Below, in pieces: positions 1 through 9,141 of a stretch of 64,000 nt of DNA (position 1 is the stretch's first letter; the number at the start of each line of letters is the position of its first letter). The DNA comes from Kiloniella laminariae DSM 19542 (GTDB taxonomy: Bacteria > Pseudomonadota > Alphaproteobacteria > Kiloniellales > Kiloniellaceae), in assembly GCF_000374005.1 (NCBI RefSeq), contig NZ_KB893169.1, positions 93,599 to 157,598 on the forward strand. Direction: 5' to 3'. The position numbers were made by a program, and so were the translations under genes. The notes under the pieces are model-generated. The model saw nothing but the letters and a program-made list of their open reading frames with translations. It did no database searches and had not been told where the DNA came from.

Positions 1-340
1 CCAGCCACTTTAAAGCTTCCTCTACATACCCCCTGGCCCGCACAACCAGATCTTCTGTTATGATCTCCCGGCTGAGAAGCCAAAGCCGTGACCCGAATTT
101 TCTCCCCGGCTTTGAAAGATAGCTGTCCATCCAGACACCATTTTTAGAACCAGCCCCATCCGGAAGCCGGTCGCCCTCCTCAGCGCGTCTCCAGGTAAAA
201 AGAGAGCAAAGCACCAGATCAACGGCCTCCTGTATTGACCCGTATTCAGAGGTTTGCAGATCCGCAGCTCCATCCGAAAGCTGCGACGATATATCAATCA
301 GGCTTGATTTACTGGCGAGATAAACAGTTAATTCCGTCAT
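1..340 (-). CDS. Mu gp46-family baseplate protein (partial)
   Basis: The reading frame opens with an ATG at 340 that overlaps the TGA of the upstream gp45-like gene (ATGA) and runs off the window edge, so the C-terminus is missing. The translation contains a segment resembling DGAGSKNGVWMDSYL followed by GSRLWLLSRE, typical of the phage GP46 family. In Mu-type phages this protein belongs to the baseplate and sits directly after gp45, as here. Family recognition is by pattern, not by search. Confidence 0.8.
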   Translation of the reverse strand, partial: MTELTVYLASKSSLIDISSQLSDGAADLQTSEYGSIQEAVDLVLCSLFTWRRAEEGDRLPDGAGSKNGVWMDSYLSKPGRKFGSRLWLLSREIITEDLVVRARGYVEEALKWL

Positions 341-999
341 CAGATTTCCTCATGATCATGCTCAGGCGGCGATATATTTTCATTTACACCGGGAACAACA
401 TTTCCGGTTTTCCAGACATCGACCCACCAGGCAGATCCATCACATGCCCAGTCCTCACCATAACCGAGGACATCCCAATGAATGCGTTTCCGGGCATGGG
501 TTTCAATTTCATCCGCTTCAAAACGGATCTTTTCGCCATCCATCCAGATCGATGATGTGCCGCACCGTAGATCAAGAACATCGGCTCGACCGACCATCAA
601 GCGCAGCCCACCAGAACGGGTAAGCTGGAGCCGATGCAATGCCCCCGAAGCTTCCGCGACCGGATCATCAAGATCTGAATAGATCGCGGCGTCCCCAGAT
701 TTCAAGGCACCTCCGCGCAACTCAAAACGTCGATCACCAACCACGACAACCACCCGGTGATCTGGATCGACCTCAAGAATAATCCCCTCAGCCCCCTTGC
801 CCCCCGCCCCCACTGTAACGGGCTTTGCAGCAAAGCCGTAGGACTGAAAGTACTCCAGCCCCTCTTTAACCTCATCAGCCCTCACAGACAGTTGCAATTC
901 CTGTCTCCGCAAGGCCGTATTGACGGCAAGAACTGTGCCGCGAAGCACCATGTTCGAGACCCGCCGCCGGAGCCGATTAATAACGGTTTGAATTGACAT
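340..999 (-). CDS. Mu gp45-like baseplate spike/assembly protein V
   Basis: A 219-residue protein of the Mu gp45 (phage baseplate assembly protein V) family. The N-terminus is basic (NRLRRRVSNM) and leads into a small beta-rich domain with AELQLSVRADEVKEGLEYFQSYGF-like character, which marks this family. The C-terminus is His/Asp/Glu-rich (PPEHDHEEI), as in membrane-piercing spikes, where histidines often bind metal; that role is inference. It lies between gp44- and gp46-like genes, the Mu baseplate order, and is coupled to gp46 by ATGA. Confidence 0.85.
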   Translation of the reverse strand: MSIQTVINRLRRRVSNMVLRGTVLAVNTALRRQELQLSVRADEVKEGLEYFQSYGFAAKPVTVGAGGKGAEGIILEVDPDHRVVVVVGDRRFELRGGALKSGDAAIYSDLDDPVAEASGALHRLQLTRSGGLRLMVGRADVLDLRCGTSSIWMDGEKIRFEADEIETHARKRIHWDVLGYGEDWACDGSAWWVDVWKTGNVVPGVNENISPPEHDHEEI

Positions 1000-2151
1000 T
1001 TAACCTCGCTTCAGGGGCTTTACGTCTCGCCACATATTAAGAGTTTCTGCACCTGATACGGGCTTTGGATCAAAACTTTCAGCGGGTTGTAGAGATATCT
1101 CGCTATAACGACTTTCGCCGTCAGCCACAAAAGACAAGGACGAACCCAGCATCTCAAACCGCCCGGAACTGAGATAATGATCTTCAACCGGAATCAGCAG
1201 ATCAACATCCCAGAGCGCGCCATAGGGCGATTGCCGCCAACCTATGACCTTGAAAGAGGCCTCCTGAGCCCTACCCGCTGCGCGGGAAGCTTCCCAATTT
1301 CCAATTTTTCGACAATCATCGGACGTTGCCGCCCCATCCGCCAGCATCAACTTAGGCCTGTAACGCCCCACCGCTTTATCAGAAATCACCGCGAAGGATT
1401 GCGCAGCCTCTTCCCCATAGACCTGATCATCTCCAGATTGCTGGCCGGAAACGCGGAGCTCCGAGAACCGACCGCCTGTTCCAAACTTCCCCCGACCTGC
1501 CTGGATGTTGTTTCTTCCTCGCCGTTCCGGGTCACTGACACGCTGTAACGTGCCTTGAGCGCGGCGCTTGCCAACGCGGGCAAGGCGGATATCTCCCCCC
1601 GGCGTGTCGCGCGCCAGAAGCGAGCGCAGGCGGCACAACCTTTCGATACATTCATAAACGGTTTCGCCCTTTTCAATTTCAAAGTTATCTATCTTCTCGC
1701 CAGTTCCTTCAGCAGGAGAAAACACCCTGATCCCAAAAGGCGCACAAAGGTCTCGAATAATGTCTTCGATCAGAACCTCGCTCCACTGCCCCGGCGCGTT
1801 AATCGCAGAACAGTCAACCAAATCACCCGCGCGGGACCTGCCGACAAGATCAACACCATCCTCCTGATAACCAGCCGCAGGAGAAACCTCTTCGATCCAG
1901 CCGGTTAAAACAACATCATCGCCGATCCGGACAACAACAGAAGCCCCGACCGGATAGGACAGGTCACCGCCATCAGGAACCTTGCGACCGATAAAGACCG
2001 AAAAGGCTGACGCAAGCTGGTCAATTCCCCGCGTAATACGCACCCGTTTCCACCCCCGAAACCGTTGGCCATCGATCTCCAGGGAAATATCATCACGGAC
2101 CTCCCGGCCACTGCTCGGATCGATTACAGAAGACCAGACCACATCACTCAT
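1000..2151 (-). CDS. Mu gpP/gp44-like baseplate hub protein
   Basis: A 383-residue protein of the Mu gp44 (gpP) tail/baseplate hub family, related to the T4 gp27 type. An N-terminal barrel-like segment (SLEIDGQRFRGWKRVRITRGID) is followed by a middle region with GWIEEVSP and GRSRAGDLVDCSA, characteristic of phage late control/hub proteins. The start ATG at 2151 overlaps the TGA of the gpN-like gene. It should form the base of the tail tube on which the gp45-like spike sits. Confidence 0.85.
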   Translation of the reverse strand: MSDVVWSSVIDPSSGREVRDDISLEIDGQRFRGWKRVRITRGIDQLASAFSVFIGRKVPDGGDLSYPVGASVVVRIGDDVVLTGWIEEVSPAAGYQEDGVDLVGRSRAGDLVDCSAINAPGQWSEVLIEDIIRDLCAPFGIRVFSPAEGTGEKIDNFEIEKGETVYECIERLCRLRSLLARDTPGGDIRLARVGKRRAQGTLQRVSDPERRGRNNIQAGRGKFGTGGRFSELRVSGQQSGDDQVYGEEAAQSFAVISDKAVGRYRPKLMLADGAATSDDCRKIGNWEASRAAGRAQEASFKVIGWRQSPYGALWDVDLLIPVEDHYLSSGRFEMLGSSLSFVADGESRYSEISLQPAESFDPKPVSGAETLNMWRDVKPLKRG

Positions 2152-3395
2152 CGCTCAAGAACCTCCAGAGCCCGGCCAGAAGGACAAAATAACGGGTCCC
2201 CCAAACCATTCCTTGAAATCACCTCATCCGTCCGATCAGCATCGCCGTACAGTTCATACGCCAAAGCGACAGCCGGTCGCTGCGCGGGAAGCCGTACACC
2301 TGTAATCCGGGCCAACCGCCCGGCCCGCTCAGTGATATTCCCCAGCATCGCCGTCCTGACAGAGGAAAGAACTGTAAATCCGGCATCATCAAAAGGCTCT
2401 CCATTCACCGGAGACCCCGCCTCGTTCATAATCTGGGACAGATTATCCGCCAGAAGCTTGCGAACAGATTGCGCCTGGTCATAGCTATCCAGCTTCATTC
2501 GGGCCGCACAACGAACGGCGTTCGCAACAGATACCTGCCGCACCAATGAAACAAAAGCGCTTCGATTACCCTGCTCAACCCGTCGTGACGGTGCCAGTCC
2601 GGCACCAGCCGGGACAAGATCCCCAAACCCGGAAAGGGCAACAAATCCCTCATATGACTGCGCAGCCTGAACCGGATCTTCAGGAACACCCAGATCTCCT
2701 ATCAAGGCCGCAACCCGTCCGGCCAGATCTGACGGCCTGGCGATCACAAATACGTCTGACAAGGCATCGACCCGATCCGGGAAATCACTCTCCACAAACC
2801 CGGCGGTTAATCCTTCATAAACAGGCTGCTCAACGACAGGCATAACCTCTCTCAAACCAATCAGGACATCAGAAAAATCACCGACCATTTCCTGAGCAGA
2901 AAGCTCGACATAATTAGGAACCCCCTTAAGGGAAAACCGTTGAGAAAAAGCCTCAATTGAAGAAGCCACGAGTTTCCCCGCCGCATCATCAACCGACCTG
3001 CCGCCAGAAGCATCCGCGAAGGGATAAAGATCTTCACCACTCTCATCAAAATTGATCGCAAAATGAGCGACACCCCCGGCATCTGCCCCTTCAACCAAGG
3101 TCCAGGACCGCGCGACAACCTTCCAAGAGCCTCCATAAGGATCAACGTAAATCCCGAAACCCGGCTTTCTAAGCGCTTGAATAAGACGGTCGCGGTCCTG
3201 GTCATAATCATCACCGACAACATAAGCCTGGACATCAAAAATCTCGAATTTACGCCCCAGATCCTGCCCCTGAGGCTCCTCACGATCTGCGAACTGGTGC
3301 GTCTCCCCTCGGCGACCACCAGAAAGCGTACGCTTGAGCACACCAAAAGGCACCCCACGCCATGACGCAGGCTGTAAACGCTCTTCCCAGGACAT
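2148..3395 (-). CDS. Mu gpN-like tail protein with DNA-circularisation N domain
   Basis: A 415-residue protein. The first ~130 residues fit the DNA_circ_N family (SWEERLQPASWRGVPF, then KFEIFDVQAYVVGDDYD and LRKPGFGIYVDPYGG), found in Mu gpN and related tail proteins. The C-terminal two thirds is long and helical. Despite the domain name, these proteins act in tail tip/baseplate assembly. Position after the tape measure and before gp44 is the Mu order, apart from one extra gene in between. Confidence 0.85.
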   Translation of the reverse strand: MSWEERLQPASWRGVPFGVLKRTLSGGRRGETHQFADREEPQGQDLGRKFEIFDVQAYVVGDDYDQDRDRLIQALRKPGFGIYVDPYGGSWKVVARSWTLVEGADAGGVAHFAINFDESGEDLYPFADASGGRSVDDAAGKLVASSIEAFSQRFSLKGVPNYVELSAQEMVGDFSDVLIGLREVMPVVEQPVYEGLTAGFVESDFPDRVDALSDVFVIARPSDLAGRVAALIGDLGVPEDPVQAAQSYEGFVALSGFGDLVPAGAGLAPSRRVEQGNRSAFVSLVRQVSVANAVRCAARMKLDSYDQAQSVRKLLADNLSQIMNEAGSPVNGEPFDDAGFTVLSSVRTAMLGNITERAGRLARITGVRLPAQRPAVALAYELYGDADRTDEVISRNGLGDPLFCPSGRALEVLER

Positions 3396-3404
3396 ATAAA
3401 ACCT

Positions 3405-4157
3405 CTATCGGGTTATCTGTGAAAGTGTAGAAGGGGCAAATCCACCTGTACCAGATGGGCTAGCCTTTAAAGCAGCGACGTACGAACTCTTTATTTCACC
3501 GCCCTTGGCCGTTGTAAGAGCCCGATCAAGACGGCTTATAAAGTTCTCCCTCAATCTCGTAGCAGCGACACGCTCCGCAACCGCCTCAAAATTGAATTTT
3601 CGATCTATCTTGACCTCATCCTTGATCGAAAACAGCCTAACAATCGGGAGCCTTGACGCCCCAGAGCGGATAAAAATACCGCTACCACCCCCAGGAAGGT
3701 TATTCAGCAAAAACGGCTTAGGATCCGCCCGCCCTTTACCTCGTTTTTTGGGCTTTCTGGCACTTGATATCTTTCGCATCAGCGCCCTTGGCTTGAGGCC
3801 TTTTTGTATCTTCCCGGAGAAGACACCACCCTGACGCGCTGCAAGCGTAGGGACAAAACGCCCCGAACTGGACTTAGCCCGAAGAGTGCCGCCTTCACTA
3901 TGCAACGCCAGACTGTCATGAAGAGAGCCCAGACCAGCAACAGGATTGCTTTTTGTTGCCTTCTCAACCCGAAAGCCGCCCGACCATTCCCCACGAATGG
4001 TAAAAACATCACCAACATGATCAACAACCGCCTTTCGCGCTTCAAATGCGGTATCGTTCAGGGCGGCTGACAGAGCAAAAGGGAGCTGCGTCTTTTCCAG
4101 ATCCGTCAATTTATCGATAATCGTCGGTATGTTGTCCTGAAGGCTCAAATCAAACAT
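3405..4157 (-). CDS. Minor tail protein, possibly gpZ-like (unassigned)
   Basis: A 250-residue basic protein beginning 1 nt after the tape measure stop. The N-terminal pattern PFALSAALNDTAFEARKAV, a basic middle (RKPKKRGKGRADPK) and the location beside the tape measure recall lambda gpZ-type minor tail proteins, but I cannot confirm the family by eye. Classical Mu has no gene between tape measure and gpN, so this is an insertion in the Mu order. Function is unknown beyond a likely tail role. Confidence 0.55.
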   Translation of the reverse strand: MFDLSLQDNIPTIIDKLTDLEKTQLPFALSAALNDTAFEARKAVVDHVGDVFTIRGEWSGGFRVEKATKSNPVAGLGSLHDSLALHSEGGTLRAKSSSGRFVPTLAARQGGVFSGKIQKGLKPRALMRKISSARKPKKRGKGRADPKPFLLNNLPGGGSGIFIRSGASRLPIVRLFSIKDEVKIDRKFNFEAVAERVAATRLRENFISRLDRALTTAKGGEIKSSYVAALKASPSGTGGFAPSTLSQITR

Positions 4158-5921
4158 TTAGTACCCCAACCCGGCCAAGCTGCCACCCGTATCAAGATCA
4201 AGCCCCAGACGATCAGACGATGACTTCTCAACCGCCATTCCCGCCGGTGCATTTTCAAAGCGCACCTTGATTTCACCCTTACCAAGATCGCCGCCACGCC
4301 TTGACTCACGGCTATTCGCCGCTTGCTCGGAAACCACCGACCGAACAGATCCCTCAGATCCGGCACCGCTATTCACAACTGCGCCAAAACCGGGGATCAT
4401 TTCTTTAAGCCACTCCGGAAAAGCCGAGGTTAATCCCTTGATCTTATCCTCGATCAAACTGCCCAGATTAAAAGATCCGGATATCCAGTCCAACAACCCG
4501 ACAGCACTATCCCAAAGCAGCGTAAAAGGATTGAACTCCCTGACAAGCGCCGCCAGACCAACAAAAAAACCCTTGTCAAAAGCAGATTTGACAACTTCCC
4601 ATTTCTGGACCAGATACCCCATAATTTCTCGCCAGTTCGCAAAAACGGCAATTAGACCCACGACAGCCAGAGCGATCCAACCGATGGGAGTTGCTAGAAT
4701 TATGGCCCCGACCGCACTAAATGCAGCACTTAAAGACGCGAGCCCGGCAACCAGGAAAGGCAAAATCGCAGCCCCCAGAGGAACCAGCAGCCCCCCCAGA
4801 AAAACAAGAGAATTAATCATCAAGGGAATAATGCTCGCGCCCAACGAGAGCAAAGCCGTACCGACAGAAATAACCGAAGCAACAAGCGGAGCCATTGAAA
4901 TCGCAGCCAGGCCTATCAGGACAACCTTCCAGCCCCCAACCCAATCAACAGCGGATTTGACCGAAGTGATAAAGCCCGAGATTCCTTCCAGAACCAACCT
5001 GAAATCAATCTTGGCGAGGCCATCAGAAATTTCCTTAACAACCTCACCGATTTTACCCGCAATCACTTCGCGATTTAAGATCAACCACTCTCGCAACTGC
5101 TCCATCAATGGTTTGAGAACAGGTAAAAGCTCTGCACCGACAGCATTGCTTACCCCCTTAAAAGCCCAGGCAAGCCGCGCCTGCTCATCCGCAAATTCTT
5201 CCGCCGCTTTCGCGTTTTCTTCAGTCAGAAGACCATAGCGCCGGGCTTCTTCAGATTGCTCACGGAGTGCATCAGAGCCCTGTTCCAACAGGGTGATCAT
5301 CTTGATCCCGCGACCGCCAAACAACTCAGCCGCCATGGAAGAGCGAATTGCCGCGTTTTCATTCCCCTTGAAGGCATCAGCCAACTCAGGCATCACATCA
5401 ACAGCATTGCGAACATTGCCGTTCATATCCCGCAGAGAGACCCCCAGTTGATCAAAAAGCTCGGCTACTTTTTTATTTTTACCCGAAGCCGCATCAGCAA
5501 GCCTAAGGTTAAGCTGCCTGGTGTTTTGCTGAACCTCCTCCTGAGACATCGAAGCCCGATCTGCCCAGTAGTTAAGCTGCTGAAAACCCTCAACCGACAC
5601 CCCCAGCTGACGGGACAACTTTCCGGCGGCATCCCCGGCAGAAACCATCCCTGTAACCGCCTTCCCTAGCCCCGCAACTAAGCCGGCACCCGTCAACAGA
5701 GACAAAGGCCCGAAAGCCCCCATCAACTTCGACCGTAGATTTCCAAGCGCCCCACCCAATCGCCGAACACCCCCGGCAACCTTGTGGAAACCGAGCGTTC
5801 GACCAATGTTTGAAATCTGCCCCCTGACAGAGCTCAAAGATTTTCCGACTTTTCGGATTGGGTTTGTCGCATCCCCAAGAACCTTGAAGGCCATAAATAC
5901 ACTGTATTTTTTGCTTGCCAC
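4158..5921 (-). CDS. Tail tape measure protein
   Basis: About 587 residues, helical at the N-terminus, with a long hydrophobic stretch near residues 330-430 containing repeated small/hydrophobic runs (membrane-insertion segments typical of tape measures). It follows the tail chaperone and its probable frameshift extension, the conserved position. The open frame reaches a TTG at 5942, but I prefer the GTG at 5921, which has GGAGG five bases upstream. The protein is short for a tape measure, suggesting a fairly short contractile tail. Confidence 0.85.
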   Translation of the reverse strand: MASKKYSVFMAFKVLGDATNPIRKVGKSLSSVRGQISNIGRTLGFHKVAGGVRRLGGALGNLRSKLMGAFGPLSLLTGAGLVAGLGKAVTGMVSAGDAAGKLSRQLGVSVEGFQQLNYWADRASMSQEEVQQNTRQLNLRLADAASGKNKKVAELFDQLGVSLRDMNGNVRNAVDVMPELADAFKGNENAAIRSSMAAELFGGRGIKMITLLEQGSDALREQSEEARRYGLLTEENAKAAEEFADEQARLAWAFKGVSNAVGAELLPVLKPLMEQLREWLILNREVIAGKIGEVVKEISDGLAKIDFRLVLEGISGFITSVKSAVDWVGGWKVVLIGLAAISMAPLVASVISVGTALLSLGASIIPLMINSLVFLGGLLVPLGAAILPFLVAGLASLSAAFSAVGAIILATPIGWIALAVVGLIAVFANWREIMGYLVQKWEVVKSAFDKGFFVGLAALVREFNPFTLLWDSAVGLLDWISGSFNLGSLIEDKIKGLTSAFPEWLKEMIPGFGAVVNSGAGSEGSVRSVVSEQAANSRESRRGGDLGKGEIKVRFENAPAGMAVEKSSSDRLGLDLDTGGSLAGLGY

Positions 5922-5948
5922 GACCACCTCCAAAAACGGCAAGAGGCC

Positions 5949-6091
5949 CTAGTTTTTATCCAGGGCCTCAATACCTTCAACAATATCCTTGAAATCAACA
6001 ATCGTTAGCTCCCGGACCTTATCCGGGAGCCACCGCATTCTCAGACTGATCCAGACTACAAGTCCTCGCCAGCCTCTTGGGACTCCCCCAT
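5949..6091 (-). CDS. Tail assembly chaperone -1 frameshift extension
   Basis: Downstream of the chaperone gene the -1 frame is open from just after codons TTT GAG (about 6108) to a TAG at 5949. The chaperone sequence contains ATG GGG GAG at 6091-6083, a run of five G on the coding strand. Slipping back one base there joins residue 89 to about 46 new residues containing RMRWLPDKVREL and FKDIVEGIEALD. Tail chaperone pairs made by programmed frameshift just before the tape measure are conserved in tailed phages. A separate 29-residue protein from the ATG in MRWLPDK is the alternative. Confidence 0.55.
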
Positions 6092-6352
6092 TTCGGACGA
6101 GAACCACTCAAATAAAACTTTGCAGTTACGCCCAGGCATTTCATCAACCGCTTTTGCAGGGATGTTAACCACCAGCTTTTTGACGATATTCAGAACCTCC
6201 CCCAGAACAGGACGTTCGGCAGATACTGAATGCAGATGCTTTAGCTTGAGCGGCCTCAGCTCAATAACGTCCACTTCAATCGTCTCCTCAACACCACCAG
6301 ACCGCTGCTGTATTGAAACGGCCACTGGCAACTTGATTGTCGTATTTCCCAT
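6056..6352 (-). CDS. Tail assembly chaperone (gp41-like, short form)
   Basis: A 98-residue acidic protein directly between the tail tube and tape measure genes, the place of the tail assembly chaperone (Mu gp41, P2 E, lambda G type). It contains VIELRPLKLKHL, resembling the TLRRPKVRDL-type motif of this group. It probably binds the tape measure and recruits tube subunits. Its 3' end contains the proposed slippage run, so a longer fusion product is expected as a minor species. Confidence 0.7.
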   Translation of the reverse strand: MGNTTIKLPVAVSIQQRSGGVEETIEVDVIELRPLKLKHLHSVSAERPVLGEVLNIVKKLVVNIPAKAVDEMPGRNCKVLFEWFSSEMGESQEAGEDL

Positions 6353-6354
6353 AA

Positions 6355-6708
6355 TCAGAACACCTCTTTAAGAGAAATGCCCTCAAAACGGGCCGTCAAA
6401 GAATTTTTCGTCGGATCAGGTGAAGCCTGACCAATAAAAGTACCGTTTGAGAGGGTCACAACGCGATCAGCACAGGACAACAAGACCGTGACATTACGCT
6501 TTCTCACGGAAGACACCGGCACCCCTTCCCCGAGATATACAACCGCCTCAATAAAGGGTGCCGCCCCCTTGGTGGTATCCCCCACTTTCCCCCGTTGCCC
6601 CAGCAAGCTCTCATACTCGACAGCCTGATCAGAATAGCTTGCGCTATCGCCGACATCGAACGAAACACCATCAATCTCGATGCTCTCAACACCCGCCACA
6701 ACTGGCAT
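6355..6708 (-). CDS. Contractile tail tube protein (Mu gpM-like)
   Basis: A 117-residue protein matching the Mu-type tail tube family: VESIEIDGVSFDVGDSASYS at the start, then EYESLLGQRGKVGDTTKGAAPFI and a C-terminal TARFEGISLKEV. It would form the inner tube through which DNA passes. It follows the sheath gene by 15 bp, as in Mu (L then M). Confidence 0.85.
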   Translation of the reverse strand: MPVVAGVESIEIDGVSFDVGDSASYSDQAVEYESLLGQRGKVGDTTKGAAPFIEAVVYLGEGVPVSSVRKRNVTVLLSCADRVVTLSNGTFIGQASPDPTKNSLTARFEGISLKEVF

Positions 6709-6723
6709 ATTCGCATCCTTTCT

Positions 6724-8274
6724 TTATGCTGCGAGCAGTGAACTTTCGTCCCACTGCAATGAGAAGCCGACCTGAATAGCACCAACCATAAGACCGTTGG
6801 TAAGATCCGGCGCGTAACGGATATTAATCCGCTGAGGATCCTGAGGATCACGTGAAACGATCAGAAGTCGTTCAAAAGCATCCTTGTTTTCAACCAGGCC
6901 CTGAAGCATCAGCTCATCATAGTGAGCAACAAGCGTCGCTTTGATTTTTCGGGGAGAGGTTGAAGGAATTCCTTCTGCAATCGGCGTCCCGTCATCCACC
7001 AGGATCACCCGCCGGGAGATAAACTTCTGATAAACAAGAAACCCGAGTTGGCGGTTGATACGCCGGATCTGGGCAGGCGTATTAATATCAAGAAAAGCAC
7101 TGTCTGGCTGACCGTAAGTGTTTTTCTGATACGTAGTTACCCCGCGCTCCACAAGAACCGTCCCTTGAGGGCTGGCTTTACTGGTCGCAATCCCGCTATA
7201 CAGCAGGGTATTACGATCAGAAAATCCCATCCGCAAAGCCTTAGCCGGAGCTTCTTCTCCGACCAGCTCGAGATCTTGTAGCGGTCTCGCCGGATGGTTC
7301 TCCAATGCCCGCGAAGCAACCGCCACATAACGAGCCGCCCGCACGTAGGCTGGCGCAGACGCACCGAAAGTCTCCATCACCGATAGATAGGGGTTATTGC
7401 GCTGAGCGGAAAAACTCAACAGTTCATTCGGCGACCCCCGCCGGGCCGAGAAAAATAGGCTCCACAAGGCCGTAATAGGATGCCACCGGCGCGCGCCCTC
7501 ATCCCGCATAGCATCAAGAGTCGCATCACCGGTCCAAGGGAAGCAGATATAATCAAAAACCTCATCACCAATCCCGGCGATCAAAGGCGTAACATCAGGA
7601 TCGATTAGGCCACCGGACATATAACCGTCATCTACCTCGGCAATCGCTATACCCTCAGGCAAACGCTCACCTTCAAACACCCCACGCCGATTGATCTCAA
7701 CCCGATAATCATTCCCTGTCAGCCCCCCATGATCATAGGTGATCGTCAAGACCCCCGCCGCCGCTGCCGCACTTACGGGAATGTTTGCTTTTGCATTGAT
7801 CGCCGCAGCCGCTGCGGTCGCAACCGCCACCGCAGTATCCCCAACAGCAACGCCTACAGAGGCAAGCCTTTCAGCAGAACCGCCGCCGAGATAAAAAACA
7901 AAGACCCCTGCTTTGGTTGCGGTCCCGGAAAAGGTCCGGGTTAAGGACGCTTTGGCAGAGCCACCAGCATCATCAGCGGCAACAGCATAAAGAGTTGAGG
8001 TTTTGTTTCCGCGCCGAAATTCAACAATCATTTCGTGAAGCTGGCTCCCGGCCCCAAACAATTCAGAAGCAGCATCCCCGTGATCACCGGGAATAAAAAC
8101 CACTTCGCCCGCCGGTTGCGTTCCGGACGCCAGCTTTTGCCCCATGATCAACACTGGCTCGACAGAGCTTGAAAGCCCGGCAAGAGACGGATCAACCTCA
8201 GCATAAACGCCCGGCACCCGCAGATTGGAAGGGACCAGATTAAAGGCCCCCGAAGTCATGATCTGTGTATCCAC
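6724..8274 (-). CDS. Contractile tail sheath protein (Mu gpL-like)
   Basis: A 516-residue sheath subunit. The N-terminus NLRVPGVYAEVDPSLAG and VLIMGQKLASGT are hallmarks of Mu/P2-type sheath proteins; the middle has GGLTGNDYRVEINRRG, an inserted protruding domain; the C-terminus has VYQKFISRRVILVDDG and APDLTNGLMVG. It polymerises around the tube and contracts on infection, so this phage is a myovirus. It precedes the tube gene in the same operon. Confidence 0.92.
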   Translation of the reverse strand: MDTQIMTSGAFNLVPSNLRVPGVYAEVDPSLAGLSSSVEPVLIMGQKLASGTQPAGEVVFIPGDHGDAASELFGAGSQLHEMIVEFRRGNKTSTLYAVAADDAGGSAKASLTRTFSGTATKAGVFVFYLGGGSAERLASVGVAVGDTAVAVATAAAAAINAKANIPVSAAAAAGVLTITYDHGGLTGNDYRVEINRRGVFEGERLPEGIAIAEVDDGYMSGGLIDPDVTPLIAGIGDEVFDYICFPWTGDATLDAMRDEGARRWHPITALWSLFFSARRGSPNELLSFSAQRNNPYLSVMETFGASAPAYVRAARYVAVASRALENHPARPLQDLELVGEEAPAKALRMGFSDRNTLLYSGIATSKASPQGTVLVERGVTTYQKNTYGQPDSAFLDINTPAQIRRINRQLGFLVYQKFISRRVILVDDGTPIAEGIPSTSPRKIKATLVAHYDELMLQGLVENKDAFERLLIVSRDPQDPQRINIRYAPDLTNGLMVGAIQVGFSLQWDESSLLAA

Positions 8275-8277
8275 AAC

Positions 8278-8517
8278 TTACCCTTTCTTCTCATCTTTTT
8301 TTGAGACAACCGGAACAAGATCGCCGAAACGACCGCCAGCCGATCCGCCCGCACGAACAGAAGGCAGAAGCGCCAATACACGCGGATCCGCCAGATCCTC
8401 GTTCGACAGTGTAAATTCCCCTCCCGGAAATGGCTTGCCCGTCCTGGGGTTACTAACGACAAAAGGCCGCTTGGCGTCTCCGCTTGCGACCTTTGCCGGA
8501 TTGAGTTTAACTTTCAC
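8278..8517 (-). CDS. DUF2635 small phage protein (Mu gp38-like)
   Basis: A 79-residue protein with KVKLNPA at the start and VSNPRTGKPFPGGEF in the middle, the pattern of DUF2635. In Mu-like phages this small gene always sits immediately upstream of the sheath, as here (3-bp gap). Its exact role is not known. Confidence 0.8.
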   Translation of the reverse strand: MKVKLNPAKVASGDAKRPFVVSNPRTGKPFPGGEFTLSNEDLADPRVLALLPSVRAGGSAGGRFGDLVPVVSKKDEKKG

Positions 8518-8518
8518 G

Positions 8519-9139
8519 TCAATCCTCCTCAGATTGAATAATTATTTCGGCCTCATTTCGACCTTCCGGCCCCGTCGTAAACGGCCCGCCCCCCGGATAT
8601 TTTTCAGAGGCGCTATCCGGATCACCAACTCGATCAAAATGATCAACAAGATCAACACCCAGATGAACAGATTTGATAGGCAGATCAGCATTCCTGATAT
8701 CAAATTGTTGCTGAGCCCTAGGTTCGACCGTAATGGTCAGCATCTCACCAACCGACGGAACAGATCCCCGCTCATCCCTGAATTGCTTTACCTCCCATTC
8801 TGGCACAGCCTGCCACAAGCCCAACCAGACGGGATCTCCGTAAAGAGCGTCGAGAACCCTATCCACAAGCATTCCTGCAAGCAGATCCCACTTTTCACAG
8901 GATGACGAAAAGGCAATCTCGATCACCAGGGAAACATCCATTTGAAATTGACCGCCCTTGGGAGTAACCCGTTTCGACCGCTCCCCAGGGGCATAGACCG
9001 AAACAACACCCAATCTCAGATCTTCTTCTGTTGGATTATGTGCCCTTGACCGATAGATCCGGTCATCAGCAACCCTGGACAAACGTAACCGACGCTCAAG
9101 ATCCACAAGTATTTCACCGCGCGAGACCAACTTTGTCAT
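8519..9139 (-). CDS. Probable tail terminator / Mu gp37-like protein
   Basis: About 206 residues. The open frame extends to a TTG at 9145, but ATG at 9139 has AAGG seven bases upstream and almost abuts the preceding stop. Features include YRSRAHNPTEEDLRLGVVSVY, an ERSKRVTPKGGQFQMDVSLVIEIA strand pair and an EPRAQQQFDIR segment. By position, between head-tail joining protein and DUF2635/sheath, it should be the tail terminator or connector. Assignment rests mainly on synteny. Confidence 0.6.
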   Translation of the reverse strand: MTKLVSRGEILVDLERRLRLSRVADDRIYRSRAHNPTEEDLRLGVVSVYAPGERSKRVTPKGGQFQMDVSLVIEIAFSSSCEKWDLLAGMLVDRVLDALYGDPVWLGLWQAVPEWEVKQFRDERGSVPSVGEMLTITVEPRAQQQFDIRNADLPIKSVHLGVDLVDHFDRVGDPDSASEKYPGGGPFTTGPEGRNEAEIIIQSEED

Positions 9140-9141
9140 TT

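Noticed and set aside
4267-5238. A 323-codon plus-strand frame within the tape measure gene
   Set aside because: Its composition (Ser, Pro, Thr, Arg) is that of a shadow frame, and the opposite strand has a clear tape measure protein.
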